In this document: in pieces, positions 52,086-61,090 of the stretch
Numbering within the stretch: the first letter of the stretch is position 1
Layout of the letters: the number at the start of each line of letters is the position of its first letter
NCBI RefSeq assembly: GCF_033097505.1
Contig: NZ_AP028654.1
Span: 326,001 to 390,000 of the forward strand
Length of the DNA: 64,000 bases
Direction: 5' to 3'
Source: Helicovermis profundi
GTDB lineage: Bacteria > Bacillota > Clostridia > Peptostreptococcales > Acidaminobacteraceae
The notes under the pieces: model-generated
The model's database searches: none
The model's input: the letters and a program-made list of their open reading frames with translations, nothing else
What the model was told of the DNA's origin: nothing
Program-made: the position numbers and the translations under genes

Positions 52086-53288
52086 ATGTACGAAAAATAT
52101 ATAAAAGATAATATAGTTATTGATATACTCCCAAGTGCAGTATTATTATTAGCCGATGAAAAAATTAAGTATGCAAATAAAAAATTTTATGAGATTTTTG
52201 ATTGTGAGCCTAAAGACATAGAAAACAAATCAGTTTACGATTCATTAGATAAGGAAAATGCTAATAGATTAAAAAGTTTTATTAATGAGATTAAAGAGGG
52301 CGTTAAAAATGATTTTATAGAGATTTTTATTACTAGAAAAAATGGTATTAAGTATATAGAATTTGATGCTAGAAAAATTGATAAATTGAATATAGTGTGT
52401 ACATTAAAAGATGTTACTTATAGTTCTGATGTAGAACTCGAAAATATTACCAATAAATCTGCATTAAAGAATATAACAAATAAACTAAAATTAACACATG
52501 ATTTACTTTTAGATCAAGAGAAGATGGCGAATATTGGTCAACTAGCTACTGGAATTGTACATGAGATATTTAATCCTCTTGGTTTTGTAATAAGTAATCT
52601 TGATACTCTTAAAACATATTTTGAGGAAATGTTAACTATGTATAAAGAACTTAACAGATTAGACAGTATAGACAAAGAAATGCTTGAAGAAAAATTTAAA
52701 AGTCATGATTTAGAGTTTATACTCTCTGATGTTTCAGATTTATTTAGTGATGTAAATGAAGGAATTCAGAGAATTAACAATATAATTGATAATTTAAAAA
52801 GATTTTCAAGAAAACAAGAAGATGAACTATTGGAATATGATATAAATGAGGGAATAAAATCAACGCTTGTAATTGCAAAAAATGAATATAAATATTTTGC
52901 AAATGTAAAAACTGATTTTAAAAACGTTCCAAATATAGTAGCTAATGGAAGTAAATTAAATCAAGTAATATTAAATTTATTAATTAATGCAGTACATGCA
53001 ATTAAGTATAAAAACCTTGAAAAAAAAGGGTTAATTACAATTAAAACATTTTCAGATGATGATTTTGTTATATGTAAAATCAAAGATAATGGTATAGGAA
53101 TAAGTAAGGAAAATTTAGAGAAAATATTTAATCCTTTTTTTACAACAAAACCTATTGGTATTGGAACAGGACTTGGACTGAGCATAACACATGAGATAGT
53201 AGTAGTTCAGCATAAAGGAGAAATTAATGTTGAAAGCACTCTTGGAAAGGGTACAGAATTTACAATAAAACTTCCCAAAGTGAAGTAA
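52086..53288 (+). CDS. Soluble PAS histidine kinase
   Basis: A 400-residue kinase with an N-terminal PAS domain (about 12-118; LPSAVLLLADEKIKYANKKF), a short coiled coil, HisKA with H159 in GIVHEIFNPLG, and an ATPase domain with NLLINAVHAI, DNGIGI and GIGTGLGLSI. There is no membrane segment, so it senses an internal signal. It is coupled tightly to the response regulator gene before it, its likely partner. Confidence 0.92.
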   Translation: MYEKYIKDNIVIDILPSAVLLLADEKIKYANKKFYEIFDCEPKDIENKSVYDSLDKENANRLKSFINEIKEGVKNDFIEIFITRKNGIKYIEFDARKIDKLNIVCTLKDVTYSSDVELENITNKSALKNITNKLKLTHDLLLDQEKMANIGQLATGIVHEIFNPLGFVISNLDTLKTYFEEMLTMYKELNRLDSIDKEMLEEKFKSHDLEFILSDVSDLFSDVNEGIQRINNIIDNLKRFSRKQEDELLEYDINEGIKSTLVIAKNEYKYFANVKTDFKNVPNIVANGSKLNQVILNLLINAVHAIKYKNLEKKGLITIKTFSDDDFVICKIKDNGIGISKENLEKIFNPFFTTKPIGIGTGLGLSITHEIVVVQHKGEINVESTLGKGTEFTIKLPKVK

Positions 53289-53325
53289 AATGTATTTTAA
53301 TAAGTTTTTAAAGTGAGGGTGAAAA

Positions 53326-54603
53326 ATGAAACTTATCATTGTAGATGATTCAAAGTTGATAGTTGAGATGGTAAAAAATATAATTAATAATAGTGATATC
53401 ATAATTGATATAGATACCGCTGAAAATGGCGAGATAGCTATACAAAAAATAGAAAAAAATTTTTATGATATTATTATGCTTGATATAATTATGCCAAAAT
53501 TTAGTGGTATTGAAGTCTTAGAAATTATAAGCAAAAAAAAATATTTTACTAAGCTAAAAGTTATTATGTTTTCATCTTTATCAGGAAAAGATGCACTTAA
53601 AAAGTGTTTTAAACTTGGTGCATTTGATTATTTAACTAAACCGATTGATGAAGATGAGTGTGTATCAAGGCTTAAACATGCAATTGATGAACAAACTATG
53701 AAAAACGAACTTGAAAAATCATTTTGCATAATGAAAGATCAGAATAAAGAGTTACTTCACCTTAACAGTGAACTCTCAGAAATGAAAATGCAATTGCTTC
53801 AAAAAGAACAAATGGCAAGTATAGGACATTTAGCATCAGGAATTGCACATGAGATTAATAATCCTATGGGATTTATTAATAGTAATTTAGATATGCTAGG
53901 GATGTATTTTAACGATATATTTAAATATTATTTTAAAAGTCAAAATTCAATCAAAGCACTAGTGGAAGAAGACGATAAAATTTTACAAATTCCAATTATA
54001 GAATATTTACTTTCTGATGAATCTAAGTATATTTTTTCAGATTTTAGTGATTTAATTAAAGACACAAAAGAAGGAATAGAAAGAGTAAAAGAAATCGTAA
54101 ATGCGCTTAGGAGTTTTTCAAGTGTTGATGAATTAAATGAAATTTCAGAATACGAACTAAATAGTGAAATTGATAGTGTTCTTTTAATGCTTGCAGGTAA
54201 AATAAGAATTACTTGTAAAATAGAAAAGAATTATGGTAATGTAGGCAAATTTTATGCATATTCTGGATTGTTAAATCAAGCTTTTTTTAATATTTTTACT
54301 AATGCAATAGATTCAATTGAACTTAAAAATTTAAGTAAGCTTGGGACTATTGAAATTAAAACATATAAAGATGAAGAATATATATATTGTGAAATTAAGG
54401 ATAATGGTATTGGCATGTCTGAAAACGAAGTCGCTCAAATATTTAACCCGTTTTTTACTACTAAAGATGTTGGAAAAGGAAAAGGACTTGGTTTAAGTAT
54501 AGTCTATGAAACTATTGTGAATAAACATAAAGGCTCTATAGAGTATGAGTGTTCCAAGGATTTAGGATGTAAAGCACTAATTAAATTACCAATCGAAATG
54601 TAA
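53326..54603 (+). CDS. Receiver-histidine kinase fusion (REC first)
   Basis: A 425-residue protein with a receiver at residues 1-120 (D53 in LDIIMPKFSG, K in LTKPID), then a coiled coil, HisKA with H175 (GIAHEINNPMG) and an ATPase domain (NIFTNAIDSI, DNGIGM, GKGLGLSIV). The kinase half resembles the PAS kinase just upstream. A receiver placed before the kinase suggests control of kinase activity by an upstream kinase, that is, a relay within this cluster. GAGGGTG precedes the ATG. Confidence 0.91.
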   Translation: MKLIIVDDSKLIVEMVKNIINNSDIIIDIDTAENGEIAIQKIEKNFYDIIMLDIIMPKFSGIEVLEIISKKKYFTKLKVIMFSSLSGKDALKKCFKLGAFDYLTKPIDEDECVSRLKHAIDEQTMKNELEKSFCIMKDQNKELLHLNSELSEMKMQLLQKEQMASIGHLASGIAHEINNPMGFINSNLDMLGMYFNDIFKYYFKSQNSIKALVEEDDKILQIPIIEYLLSDESKYIFSDFSDLIKDTKEGIERVKEIVNALRSFSSVDELNEISEYELNSEIDSVLLMLAGKIRITCKIEKNYGNVGKFYAYSGLLNQAFFNIFTNAIDSIELKNLSKLGTIEIKTYKDEEYIYCEIKDNGIGMSENEVAQIFNPFFTTKDVGKGKGLGLSIVYETIVNKHKGSIEYECSKDLGCKALIKLPIEM

Positions 54604-54610
54604 ATTTAAG

Positions 54611-54666
54611 ACTATAATATTAGATAAAACTTTTTTAAGTATTATTTAGTTTTATAGTTTTTTTAA
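54611..54666 (+). terminator. Candidate terminator inside the signalling island
   Basis: ACTATAA and TTATAGT enclose an AT-rich loop and are followed by TTTTTTT. It would separate the first four signalling genes from the CheA-like gene. Confidence 0.5.
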
Positions 54667-54742
54667 TTATTGAGTAACAATATATTTGCTGGGTATATAA
54701 AAAACAATGTATTTTTTATTTATAAATATTGAGGGTGATTAA

Positions 54743-55990
54743 GTGATTAATAAAAATCTAGATCCTATGACGGAATTATTTGTTTTAGAAACTTATGAGT
54801 TAATAAATGATTTAGAAAATCAAATAATTAGTGTTGAGGATGAACAAAATTTAAGTAAATATATCAATGAAATGTTTAGAATAGTACATACTCTTAAAGC
54901 TAGTTCAAGCATGATGCTTTTTACAAATTTAGCAACTTTGGCTCATAAAGCAGAGGATTTGCTTGATATATTTAATAGAAATTCAGATTGTATTCCAAAT
55001 TTTGACTTATTTATAAAAATTATTTTAGAGTTTATTGATATTTTTAGAAATAAAATTGAATTAGTTAATTGCGAAAGTGATGAAATATCCGACTACAGCG
55101 TTTTAATTAATGAAATTGATAGTTTTATTAAATCAACTTATTTTTTTTATCCTACAATTAATATTAAAAGGACTAAAGCAAAACAAAATAATAAATACTA
55201 TATTTCTCCGGTATCAACTGGTGAAAGTAGATGCAAAAAAAAGAGAGAATTGATCACCATAGACTCTTCAAAATTAGATTCAATAATTGAAATAATAAAT
55301 GAAGTAGAAGTTTTAGATAATAATTTTATGGAGTATATTATTAAAAATAATTTAACTTTTAACGATAATAACATAATAAAACAATTAAATATAAAAATTG
55401 ATGAACTGCGTTTACTTACATCTAGTCTTAAAAAGGTACCTATTATTAATATTTTTACTAAATTTGATAGAGTTATTAGAGACGTAAAAAAACAAATGGG
55501 GAAAAAAATAAAATTAGAATTATTAGGTGAAAATATTAGTATTGAAAGGTCCTATATAAAAGATGTTGAGGGTGCATTAATTCAACTAATAAAAAATTCT
55601 ATAATACATGGCCTTGAAAATGTGGAAGAAAGAGAAAAATTAGGAAAGAATCACACTGGAATTATAATGGTAGAGGCTAGAGAAGAAATAAAAAACACAA
55701 GAATTTCTGTTAAAGACGATGGTAGAGGAATTGATAAATCTAAGGTAATTAAAAAAGCTATTGAAGTTGGTTTATTAGATAGAAAAAAAGTCCATGAAGT
55801 GGGAAATGAAATTTTAGATTTTATTTTTATGCCTGATTTTTCAACAGAAACTAAAATAACAGAATATTCTGGACGTGGCTATGGACTTAATATTGTTAAG
55901 GAAAATATTGAACGATTAGGCGGAACTATTACTGTGTTAAGTGAAGTTAATAAAGGTAGTGAATTTATAATTAAAATCCCCAGAATTTAG
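54743..55990 (+). CDS. CheA-like histidine kinase lacking the CheW-like domain
   Basis: A 415-residue protein. The N-terminal Hpt (P1) domain has phosphorylation site H49 in FRIVHTLKASSS. There is no P2 domain. A dimerisation region (about 170-255) leads into a CheA-type ATPase domain with NSIIHGLE, DDGRGID and SGRGYGLNIV. The sequence stops right after the ATPase domain, so the P5 domain that binds CheW and receptors is missing. It can therefore probably phosphorylate CheB or another receiver but not join a standard array. It starts at GTG behind GAGGGTGATT, with cheB following 82 bases later. Confidence 0.88.
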   Translation: MINKNLDPMTELFVLETYELINDLENQIISVEDEQNLSKYINEMFRIVHTLKASSSMMLFTNLATLAHKAEDLLDIFNRNSDCIPNFDLFIKIILEFIDIFRNKIELVNCESDEISDYSVLINEIDSFIKSTYFFYPTINIKRTKAKQNNKYYISPVSTGESRCKKKRELITIDSSKLDSIIEIINEVEVLDNNFMEYIIKNNLTFNDNNIIKQLNIKIDELRLLTSSLKKVPIINIFTKFDRVIRDVKKQMGKKIKLELLGENISIERSYIKDVEGALIQLIKNSIIHGLENVEEREKLGKNHTGIIMVEAREEIKNTRISVKDDGRGIDKSKVIKKAIEVGLLDRKKVHEVGNEILDFIFMPDFSTETKITEYSGRGYGLNIVKENIERLGGTITVLSEVNKGSEFIIKIPRI

Positions 55991-56072
55991 AGATTAATAA
56001 ATTTATTAAATATTTGTATTATTGAAAGGGTGTGTGTAGCTTGTTTTATATAAAAACTATACTGGGTGATAT

Positions 56073-57122
56073 ATGAAAAAAATTAGAGTTTTAATAGTAG
56101 ATGATTCAATTCTAATAAGAGGCGTATTATCAAGAAATCTAGTTTTATCAAATAAAATTGAAGTTGTAGGAACAGCTAGAGATGCTTTTGATGCAAGGGA
56201 TAAAATATTAAAGCTTAAACCTGATGTGCTAACTCTTGATGTACAAATGCCAAGGATGAATGGAATAGATTTTTTAAGATTATTAATGCCACAGCATCCT
56301 ATGCCAGTGGTAGTTGTAAGTTCATTAAGTGAAAGTGTTTTTGATGCGATGGAGGCAGGGGCAGTCGATTTTGTTGAAAAACCATCTGAAAAAGATAATA
56401 GAAGTCAAAAATACTTTATTAATGAACTCGTTGAAAAAATTCTAATAGCATCTACTTCAAATATTAAGAAAAGTACAAAGAGTATTAAATTAATTGAGAA
56501 GAAAGTTGTTAAAGAAAATAGTATTGACTTGATAGCAATTGGAGCTTCTACTGGAGGCACTGAAGCCTTATCATACCTTTTAAGCAATTTGTTTTTACCT
56601 TTGCCACCAATTGTAATTGTTCAGCATATGCCTGTAAAATTCACTAAATTATTTGCTGAGAGATTAAATCGTGAGAGTAATTTTACTGTTAAAGAAGCAG
56701 AAAATGGAGAACCGCTTAAGAGTGGACATGTGTACCTAGCAAAAGGAGATAATCACATTATAGTTGAAAAAATTGGAAATAAAGGTATTGTAAAAATAAA
56801 AAAAACAGATAAAGTTAATGGACATAAACCATCGGTAGATGTTCTTTTTAACTCAGTAGCTGAAAGTTTTGGAAGTAATTCTTTAGGTATCATATTAACT
56901 GGAATGGGAAAAGATGGGGCAAGAGGGCTACTTGAAATGAAGAAAAAGCATGCAATTACAATAGGACAAAACAGTGGAAGTTGTGTTGTGTATGGAATGC
57001 CGAAATCGGCATATAGAATAGGTGCGATTGATTATGAATTACATTTAACTAATATACCTGAAAAAATTGAGAATATCATTAGACAAAAAATTGAACTTGA
57101 TAAGAAAAGCAAGCCAAAATAA
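56073..57122 (+). CDS. cheB: CheB-type protein-glutamate methylesterase
   Basis: A 349-residue receiver-methylesterase. The receiver has D56 in LDVQMPRMNG. The catalytic domain has IGASTGGTEAL with the serine, QHMPVKFT with the histidine and GMGKDGARG with the aspartate. It removes methyl groups from, or deamidates, chemoreceptors. No CheR methyltransferase is in the window. Its likely kinase is the CheA-like protein just upstream, and a possible target is the MCP at 38743. Confidence 0.94.
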   Translation: MKKIRVLIVDDSILIRGVLSRNLVLSNKIEVVGTARDAFDARDKILKLKPDVLTLDVQMPRMNGIDFLRLLMPQHPMPVVVVSSLSESVFDAMEAGAVDFVEKPSEKDNRSQKYFINELVEKILIASTSNIKKSTKSIKLIEKKVVKENSIDLIAIGASTGGTEALSYLLSNLFLPLPPIVIVQHMPVKFTKLFAERLNRESNFTVKEAENGEPLKSGHVYLAKGDNHIIVEKIGNKGIVKIKKTDKVNGHKPSVDVLFNSVAESFGSNSLGIILTGMGKDGARGLLEMKKKHAITIGQNSGSCVVYGMPKSAYRIGAIDYELHLTNIPEKIENIIRQKIELDKKSKPK

Positions 57123-57162
57123 TGTTAATGGATTATGAGAAAAACAAGATGAAGGGGTATTT

Positions 57163-60100
57163 ATGGAAGAAATAGATGATAAATATAAAGTTTTTGATAG
57201 CTTATTTGAAGAAGTTTTAATAATTAATTCAGATATGAAAATAATTTTTGCTAATAGAGAATGTAAAAAAAATATTGGGAAAGAATTTAATGAGATTCTA
57301 TATAAAAATGTAAATGATGTACTTAATATTAAAAATAAAATAACAAATGAAATATATAAATTGCCAATAAGCAAAATTGATAATAATTTAAAGAAATTTG
57401 AACAAGCAAGAAATTTAATGATAACTAATTGTAGTGGGGAAGAAAGATGTGTTTTGATAAATATGTCTTATATCAAAGATAAGTCCCAAAAAGATAGAAA
57501 AATTATTTTAGTTATTAAAGATATAACAAAATTAAAGAATGCAGAAATTAAATTAAAAAAATATTCGAGTGCGATTGAATATAATCCAAATATTGTAGTT
57601 ATTACAGATGATGATTTTAATATAGAATATGCAAATAGAAATTTTTATAAATATTATAATAGAAAACCAAAAGAATGTATCAGTAAAAGCATTAAACTAT
57701 TTATAAGAGAGTTTTTTGCTGAAATTAATGATATAAAAATTGATGAAGAAATTAGAAAACATAGAAAAATTGTTAAAGAAATTCCATGTATAAAAATTAC
57801 TGGTGAATTAGTTTGGGAATTAGTTTCTGTATCAAAGATAGAATATAAGGATCATAATTCGAAAAATTACGTTTTTGTTGTTCAAGATATTAGTAAAATA
57901 AAAAATCAAGAAAAACTTATTGATTTAGAAAGAAAACATTTGGAAACTATTTTTAAAAGCACACCACAAGGATTGATAATAATTGACAAGAATAGTAATG
58001 TAATTAATATTAATCAAAGTGCAAGTGATATTTTTATTAAAAACACTAGTGATTTTTTTGGAAAAAGTATTAATAGGTCTACTAATAATTTCAATTATGG
58101 GTTAATTGAAGCAAGTTATGTCAAAAGTAGAACAAGCGAATTATCATTTTTAAATTATTCAGTTCAACTTGTACTAGAATCTGGCGAATCAATTTTAAAT
58201 AAAGATTATAGCTATAATGTAGTGATTAATAATAAAAATTACTGTAAATACATTAAGTATAGCGCTGTGCCTATCAGTGGTAAAAATGGTAAAGAGGTTT
58301 TAGTTGTAATTGAAGATATAACTGAAAAAATTCTTTTAGAAAATTCTTTAACTAAAAATGATGAAAGACTAAGGCTTATAACTAACAATATGGCTGATAT
58401 AATAACCCAAGTTGAGTTAAATGGTGACATTATATATGCAAGCCCATCTCATAAAAAAATGATTGGTTACGATTCAGAGGAATTAATTGGCAAGAATATG
58501 TTTGACTATATTTACAAAAATGATATTTCAAAAGTTAAAAAATTATTTTCAGTAAGAAAAAAAAATAGAAGTAGCTTTACTTCAGAATTTAGAATAAAAA
58601 GAAAAGACAATGAATTAATATGGGTAGAAACTTCAGGTACAATTATTAAAGACGAAAAAAACTTTGATCCGACTATTATATATATAACAAGAGATATTTC
58701 AGCACAAATAAAAGCTAGAAATGAGCTTATAAAAGCAAAGGAAATTGCTATAGCTGCAAATAATGCTAAAAGTCAATTTTTAGCTAATATGAGTCATGAA
58801 ATAAGAACACCAATGAATGGAATAATTGGAATGACAGATTTAACTCTTATGACAAATCTGACACCGAATCAAAAAGAAAATCTATTAATGGTAAAAAATA
58901 GTTCAATAAGCTTGCTTAATTTAATAAACTCAATCTTAGATTTGTCTAAAATAGAAGCTGGAAAAATTGTTGTTGAAAACATTAGATTTAATTTTATTAG
59001 TCTTATGGAAAATATATTTAAAATAGCTAATGTACAAGCTGGAAATAAAGAAATTGAATTTAAGTATTTAGTAGATAAAAAAATAAGGAAATATTTAAAT
59101 GGTGATAGCAATAAGCTTAGGCAAATATTAAATAATTTAATCTCTAATGCTATTAAATTTACTTTTGAAGGGCAAGTATATGTTGAAATTAATTTGCTCT
59201 TAGATGAGGAAAGTAAACAAAGAATAAAATTTAGTGTTTATGATACTGGAATCGGAATATCAAAAACAAACTATAATTTAATATTTTCTAGTTTTTCACA
59301 AGCAGATGGTTCAATCACAAGGAAGTTTGGAGGAACAGGTCTTGGACTCACCATTTCCAAAGAATTAGTAGAAATACTAGGTGGGAAAATATATTTTGAT
59401 TCTGAAGTTGGAAAAGGTAGTGCTTTTCATTTTGAAGTTGAATTTGATAAGAGCTATGTTATAAATAGTGAAATTGAAGAAGAAGATATATCAGATGATG
59501 TAAATAATATTAATATTTTATTGGTAGAAGATGATAAAATAAATCAAATATTAGCTGAAAAAATACTAAAGAAACAAAAAAATAATGTTGTTATAGCCAA
59601 TAATGGACTTGAAGCATTAGAATTAATTACAGAAAACAAATTTGATATTATATTAATGGATATACAAATGCCTGAACTAGATGGAATGGAAACCACTAGA
59701 ATTATTAGAGAAAAATTTAAAATTAATACACCTATAATTGCTTTAACTGCATATGCAGCTAAAGGAGATAAAGAGAAATTTATAAAAAATGGCATGAATG
59801 ATTATATATCAAAACCCATATCTATTAGAGAATTCTATAAGGTTATAGATAGAAATTTAAATAAAAAAAATAAGAATAATGTTTTGAATAATATGATGAA
59901 AAGCTTTAATACAAATTATACTCTTAATTCAAAAGAATATTATTCCAAATTCAATCCTTATGTGAATTTACTAGAAAAGAATATAGAAAGCAGAAATTTT
60001 TTAGAAATCGAAAAATTATCTCACTATATTAATAATTTAGCTTCTAATTATAATCTTAAAAAAGTAAAAAATAATATTTTAAAAGTAAAATTATATTCAA

Positions 60101-60183
60101 GAAAAGAAGATATAGTTAATGTACAACTTTATTTTAGTAAAATGATTCACGAGTTTAATGAAATGTTTGAAAGTGAGGACTAA
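57163..60183 (+). CDS. Multi-PAS hybrid histidine kinase
   Basis: A 1006-residue soluble protein with about four PAS domains (roughly 10-115, 130-245, 262-395 and 400-520). They are followed by HisKA with H545 (MSHEIRTPMNG), an ATPase domain (NLISNAIKF, DTGIGI, GTGLGLTI) and a receiver with D833 (MDIQMPELDG). The last 90 residues look like a degenerate Hpt domain, with H954 in LSHYINNLASNY. A full His-Asp-His relay in one chain is therefore possible. The stand-alone receiver gene starts two bases after its stop and is the probable final acceptor. Confidence 0.92.
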   Translation: MEEIDDKYKVFDSLFEEVLIINSDMKIIFANRECKKNIGKEFNEILYKNVNDVLNIKNKITNEIYKLPISKIDNNLKKFEQARNLMITNCSGEERCVLINMSYIKDKSQKDRKIILVIKDITKLKNAEIKLKKYSSAIEYNPNIVVITDDDFNIEYANRNFYKYYNRKPKECISKSIKLFIREFFAEINDIKIDEEIRKHRKIVKEIPCIKITGELVWELVSVSKIEYKDHNSKNYVFVVQDISKIKNQEKLIDLERKHLETIFKSTPQGLIIIDKNSNVININQSASDIFIKNTSDFFGKSINRSTNNFNYGLIEASYVKSRTSELSFLNYSVQLVLESGESILNKDYSYNVVINNKNYCKYIKYSAVPISGKNGKEVLVVIEDITEKILLENSLTKNDERLRLITNNMADIITQVELNGDIIYASPSHKKMIGYDSEELIGKNMFDYIYKNDISKVKKLFSVRKKNRSSFTSEFRIKRKDNELIWVETSGTIIKDEKNFDPTIIYITRDISAQIKARNELIKAKEIAIAANNAKSQFLANMSHEIRTPMNGIIGMTDLTLMTNLTPNQKENLLMVKNSSISLLNLINSILDLSKIEAGKIVVENIRFNFISLMENIFKIANVQAGNKEIEFKYLVDKKIRKYLNGDSNKLRQILNNLISNAIKFTFEGQVYVEINLLLDEESKQRIKFSVYDTGIGISKTNYNLIFSSFSQADGSITRKFGGTGLGLTISKELVEILGGKIYFDSEVGKGSAFHFEVEFDKSYVINSEIEEEDISDDVNNINILLVEDDKINQILAEKILKKQKNNVVIANNGLEALELITENKFDIILMDIQMPELDGMETTRIIREKFKINTPIIALTAYAAKGDKEKFIKNGMNDYISKPISIREFYKVIDRNLNKKNKNNVLNNMMKSFNTNYTLNSKEYYSKFNPYVNLLEKNIESRNFLEIEKLSHYINNLASNYNLKKVKNNILKVKLYSRKEDIVNVQLYFSKMIHEFNEMFESED

Positions 60184-60184
60184 T

Positions 60185-60583
60185 ATGAAAATATTAATTG
60201 CAGAAGATGATTACGTTAGCAGAAAATTTTTATATAAATTCTTATCTAAGTATGGTGAGTGTGATATAACAATTGACGGTTACGAAACGCTAGAGGTATT
60301 TATAATGGCAATAGAAGAAAAAAAATATTATGATTTAATTTGTTTAGATATCATGATGCCAAAGCTTGACGGAGTAGAGGTACTAAAGATGATTAGAGAA
60401 ATTGAAGAAAAAAATGAAATAAGTGAAAAAAACAAATCAAAAATAATTATGACTACTGCTTTAAATAGTACAGAAAGTGTGTTTAATTCATATGAAAATG
60501 GATCTGAAGCTTATGCAGTAAAGCCGATAGATACTGAAAAATTTGTCAGTGTTATGAGAAACCTTGGACTGATAGATATCTAA
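60185..60583 (+). CDS. Stand-alone receiver protein (CheY-like)
   Basis: A 132-residue single-domain response regulator: acidic pocket EDD at 7-9, phosphorylation site D55 (LDIMMPKLDG), T in MTTAL, and K in VKPID. The ATG at 60185 sits one base after the stop of the hybrid kinase, with GTGAGGA inside that gene as ribosome site. It has no output domain, so it acts by binding another protein. Confidence 0.93.
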   Translation: MKILIAEDDYVSRKFLYKFLSKYGECDITIDGYETLEVFIMAIEEKKYYDLICLDIMMPKLDGVEVLKMIREIEEKNEISEKNKSKIIMTTALNSTESVFNSYENGSEAYAVKPIDTEKFVSVMRNLGLIDI

Positions 60584-60634
60584 AGGAATAAATAAGTTAA
60601 TAGCAAATAAACTTATGAAATAATGCTAAAAAAC

Positions 60635-60662
60635 TTGACCAAAAGTTTTGGTTTGTTATAAT
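60635..60662 (+). promoter_or_regulatory. tRNA-Arg promoter
   Basis: TTGACC, 16 bases, TATAAT, with the tRNA starting 12 bases after the -10 hexamer. Confidence 0.75.
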
Positions 60663-60673
60663 TAGTTTGTTAG

Positions 60674-60749
60674 GCACCCATAGCTCAGTGGATAGAGTGC
60701 TAGACTTCGAATCTAGGCGTCGGGGGTTCGAATCCCTCTGGGTGTACCA
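60674..60749 (+). tRNA. tRNA-Arg (anticodon TCG)
   Basis: A 76-base cloverleaf: acceptor GCACCCA/TGGGTGT, D arm with AGCTCAGTGGATAGAGT, anticodon arm CTAGA-CTTCGAA-TCTAG with anticodon TCG, T arm GGGGGTTCGAATCCCTC and an encoded CCA end. It reads CGA-type arginine codons, which are rare in this AT-rich genome. Confidence 0.97.
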
Positions 60750-60759
60750 ATTTAAAGGA

Positions 60760-60790
60760 ATACACAATTTTATATTGTGTATTTTTTTAT
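60760..60790 (+). terminator. Terminator after tRNA-Arg
   Basis: ATACACAAT, TTTAT loop, ATTGTGTAT, then a T-run. From here to the clpB operator no gene or structure is evident. Confidence 0.85.
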
Positions 60791-61035
60791 TTTTTGTTTA
60801 TATTTTACTAGCAGACTGCAATCTAACATTAATCTACGCACAATTTTTTCAGAAATAAAGATATTTTCTCTTTTTACTTTATAATATGGATGAAGACGGT
60901 ATTTGGTTGTATTATTATATTTTTTCCTTGGTAATTTTTTTTAGATGATAATATATTTAGACTTTTTAATTTTTTGTAAAAAAAATATGAATTCTATTGA
61001 ATTATCTTTTAAAAGTGTTATTCTATAAGTAAGAA

Positions 61036-61062
61036 TTAGCACTCGATGACACAGAGTGCTAA
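61036..61062 (+). promoter_or_regulatory. CIRCE element upstream of clpB
   Basis: Perfect TTAGCACTC, nine-base spacer and GAGTGCTAA, 28 bases before the clpB ATG. A TTGAAT and TTCTAT/TATAAG promoter-like pair lies just upstream (60997-61029). clpB therefore joins groESL in the HrcA regulon. Confidence 0.96.
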
Positions 61063-61090
61063 AATATAAAAATAATAAGAGGTGAATAAG

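Noticed and set aside
42482-54697. The 8-mer TGGGTATA occurs upstream of three signalling units (42482, 49699, 54690), suggesting a shared regulatory site.
   Set aside because: In DNA of this composition a few copies in 64 kb are expected by chance, and the surrounding bases do not agree, so it was not kept as a motif.
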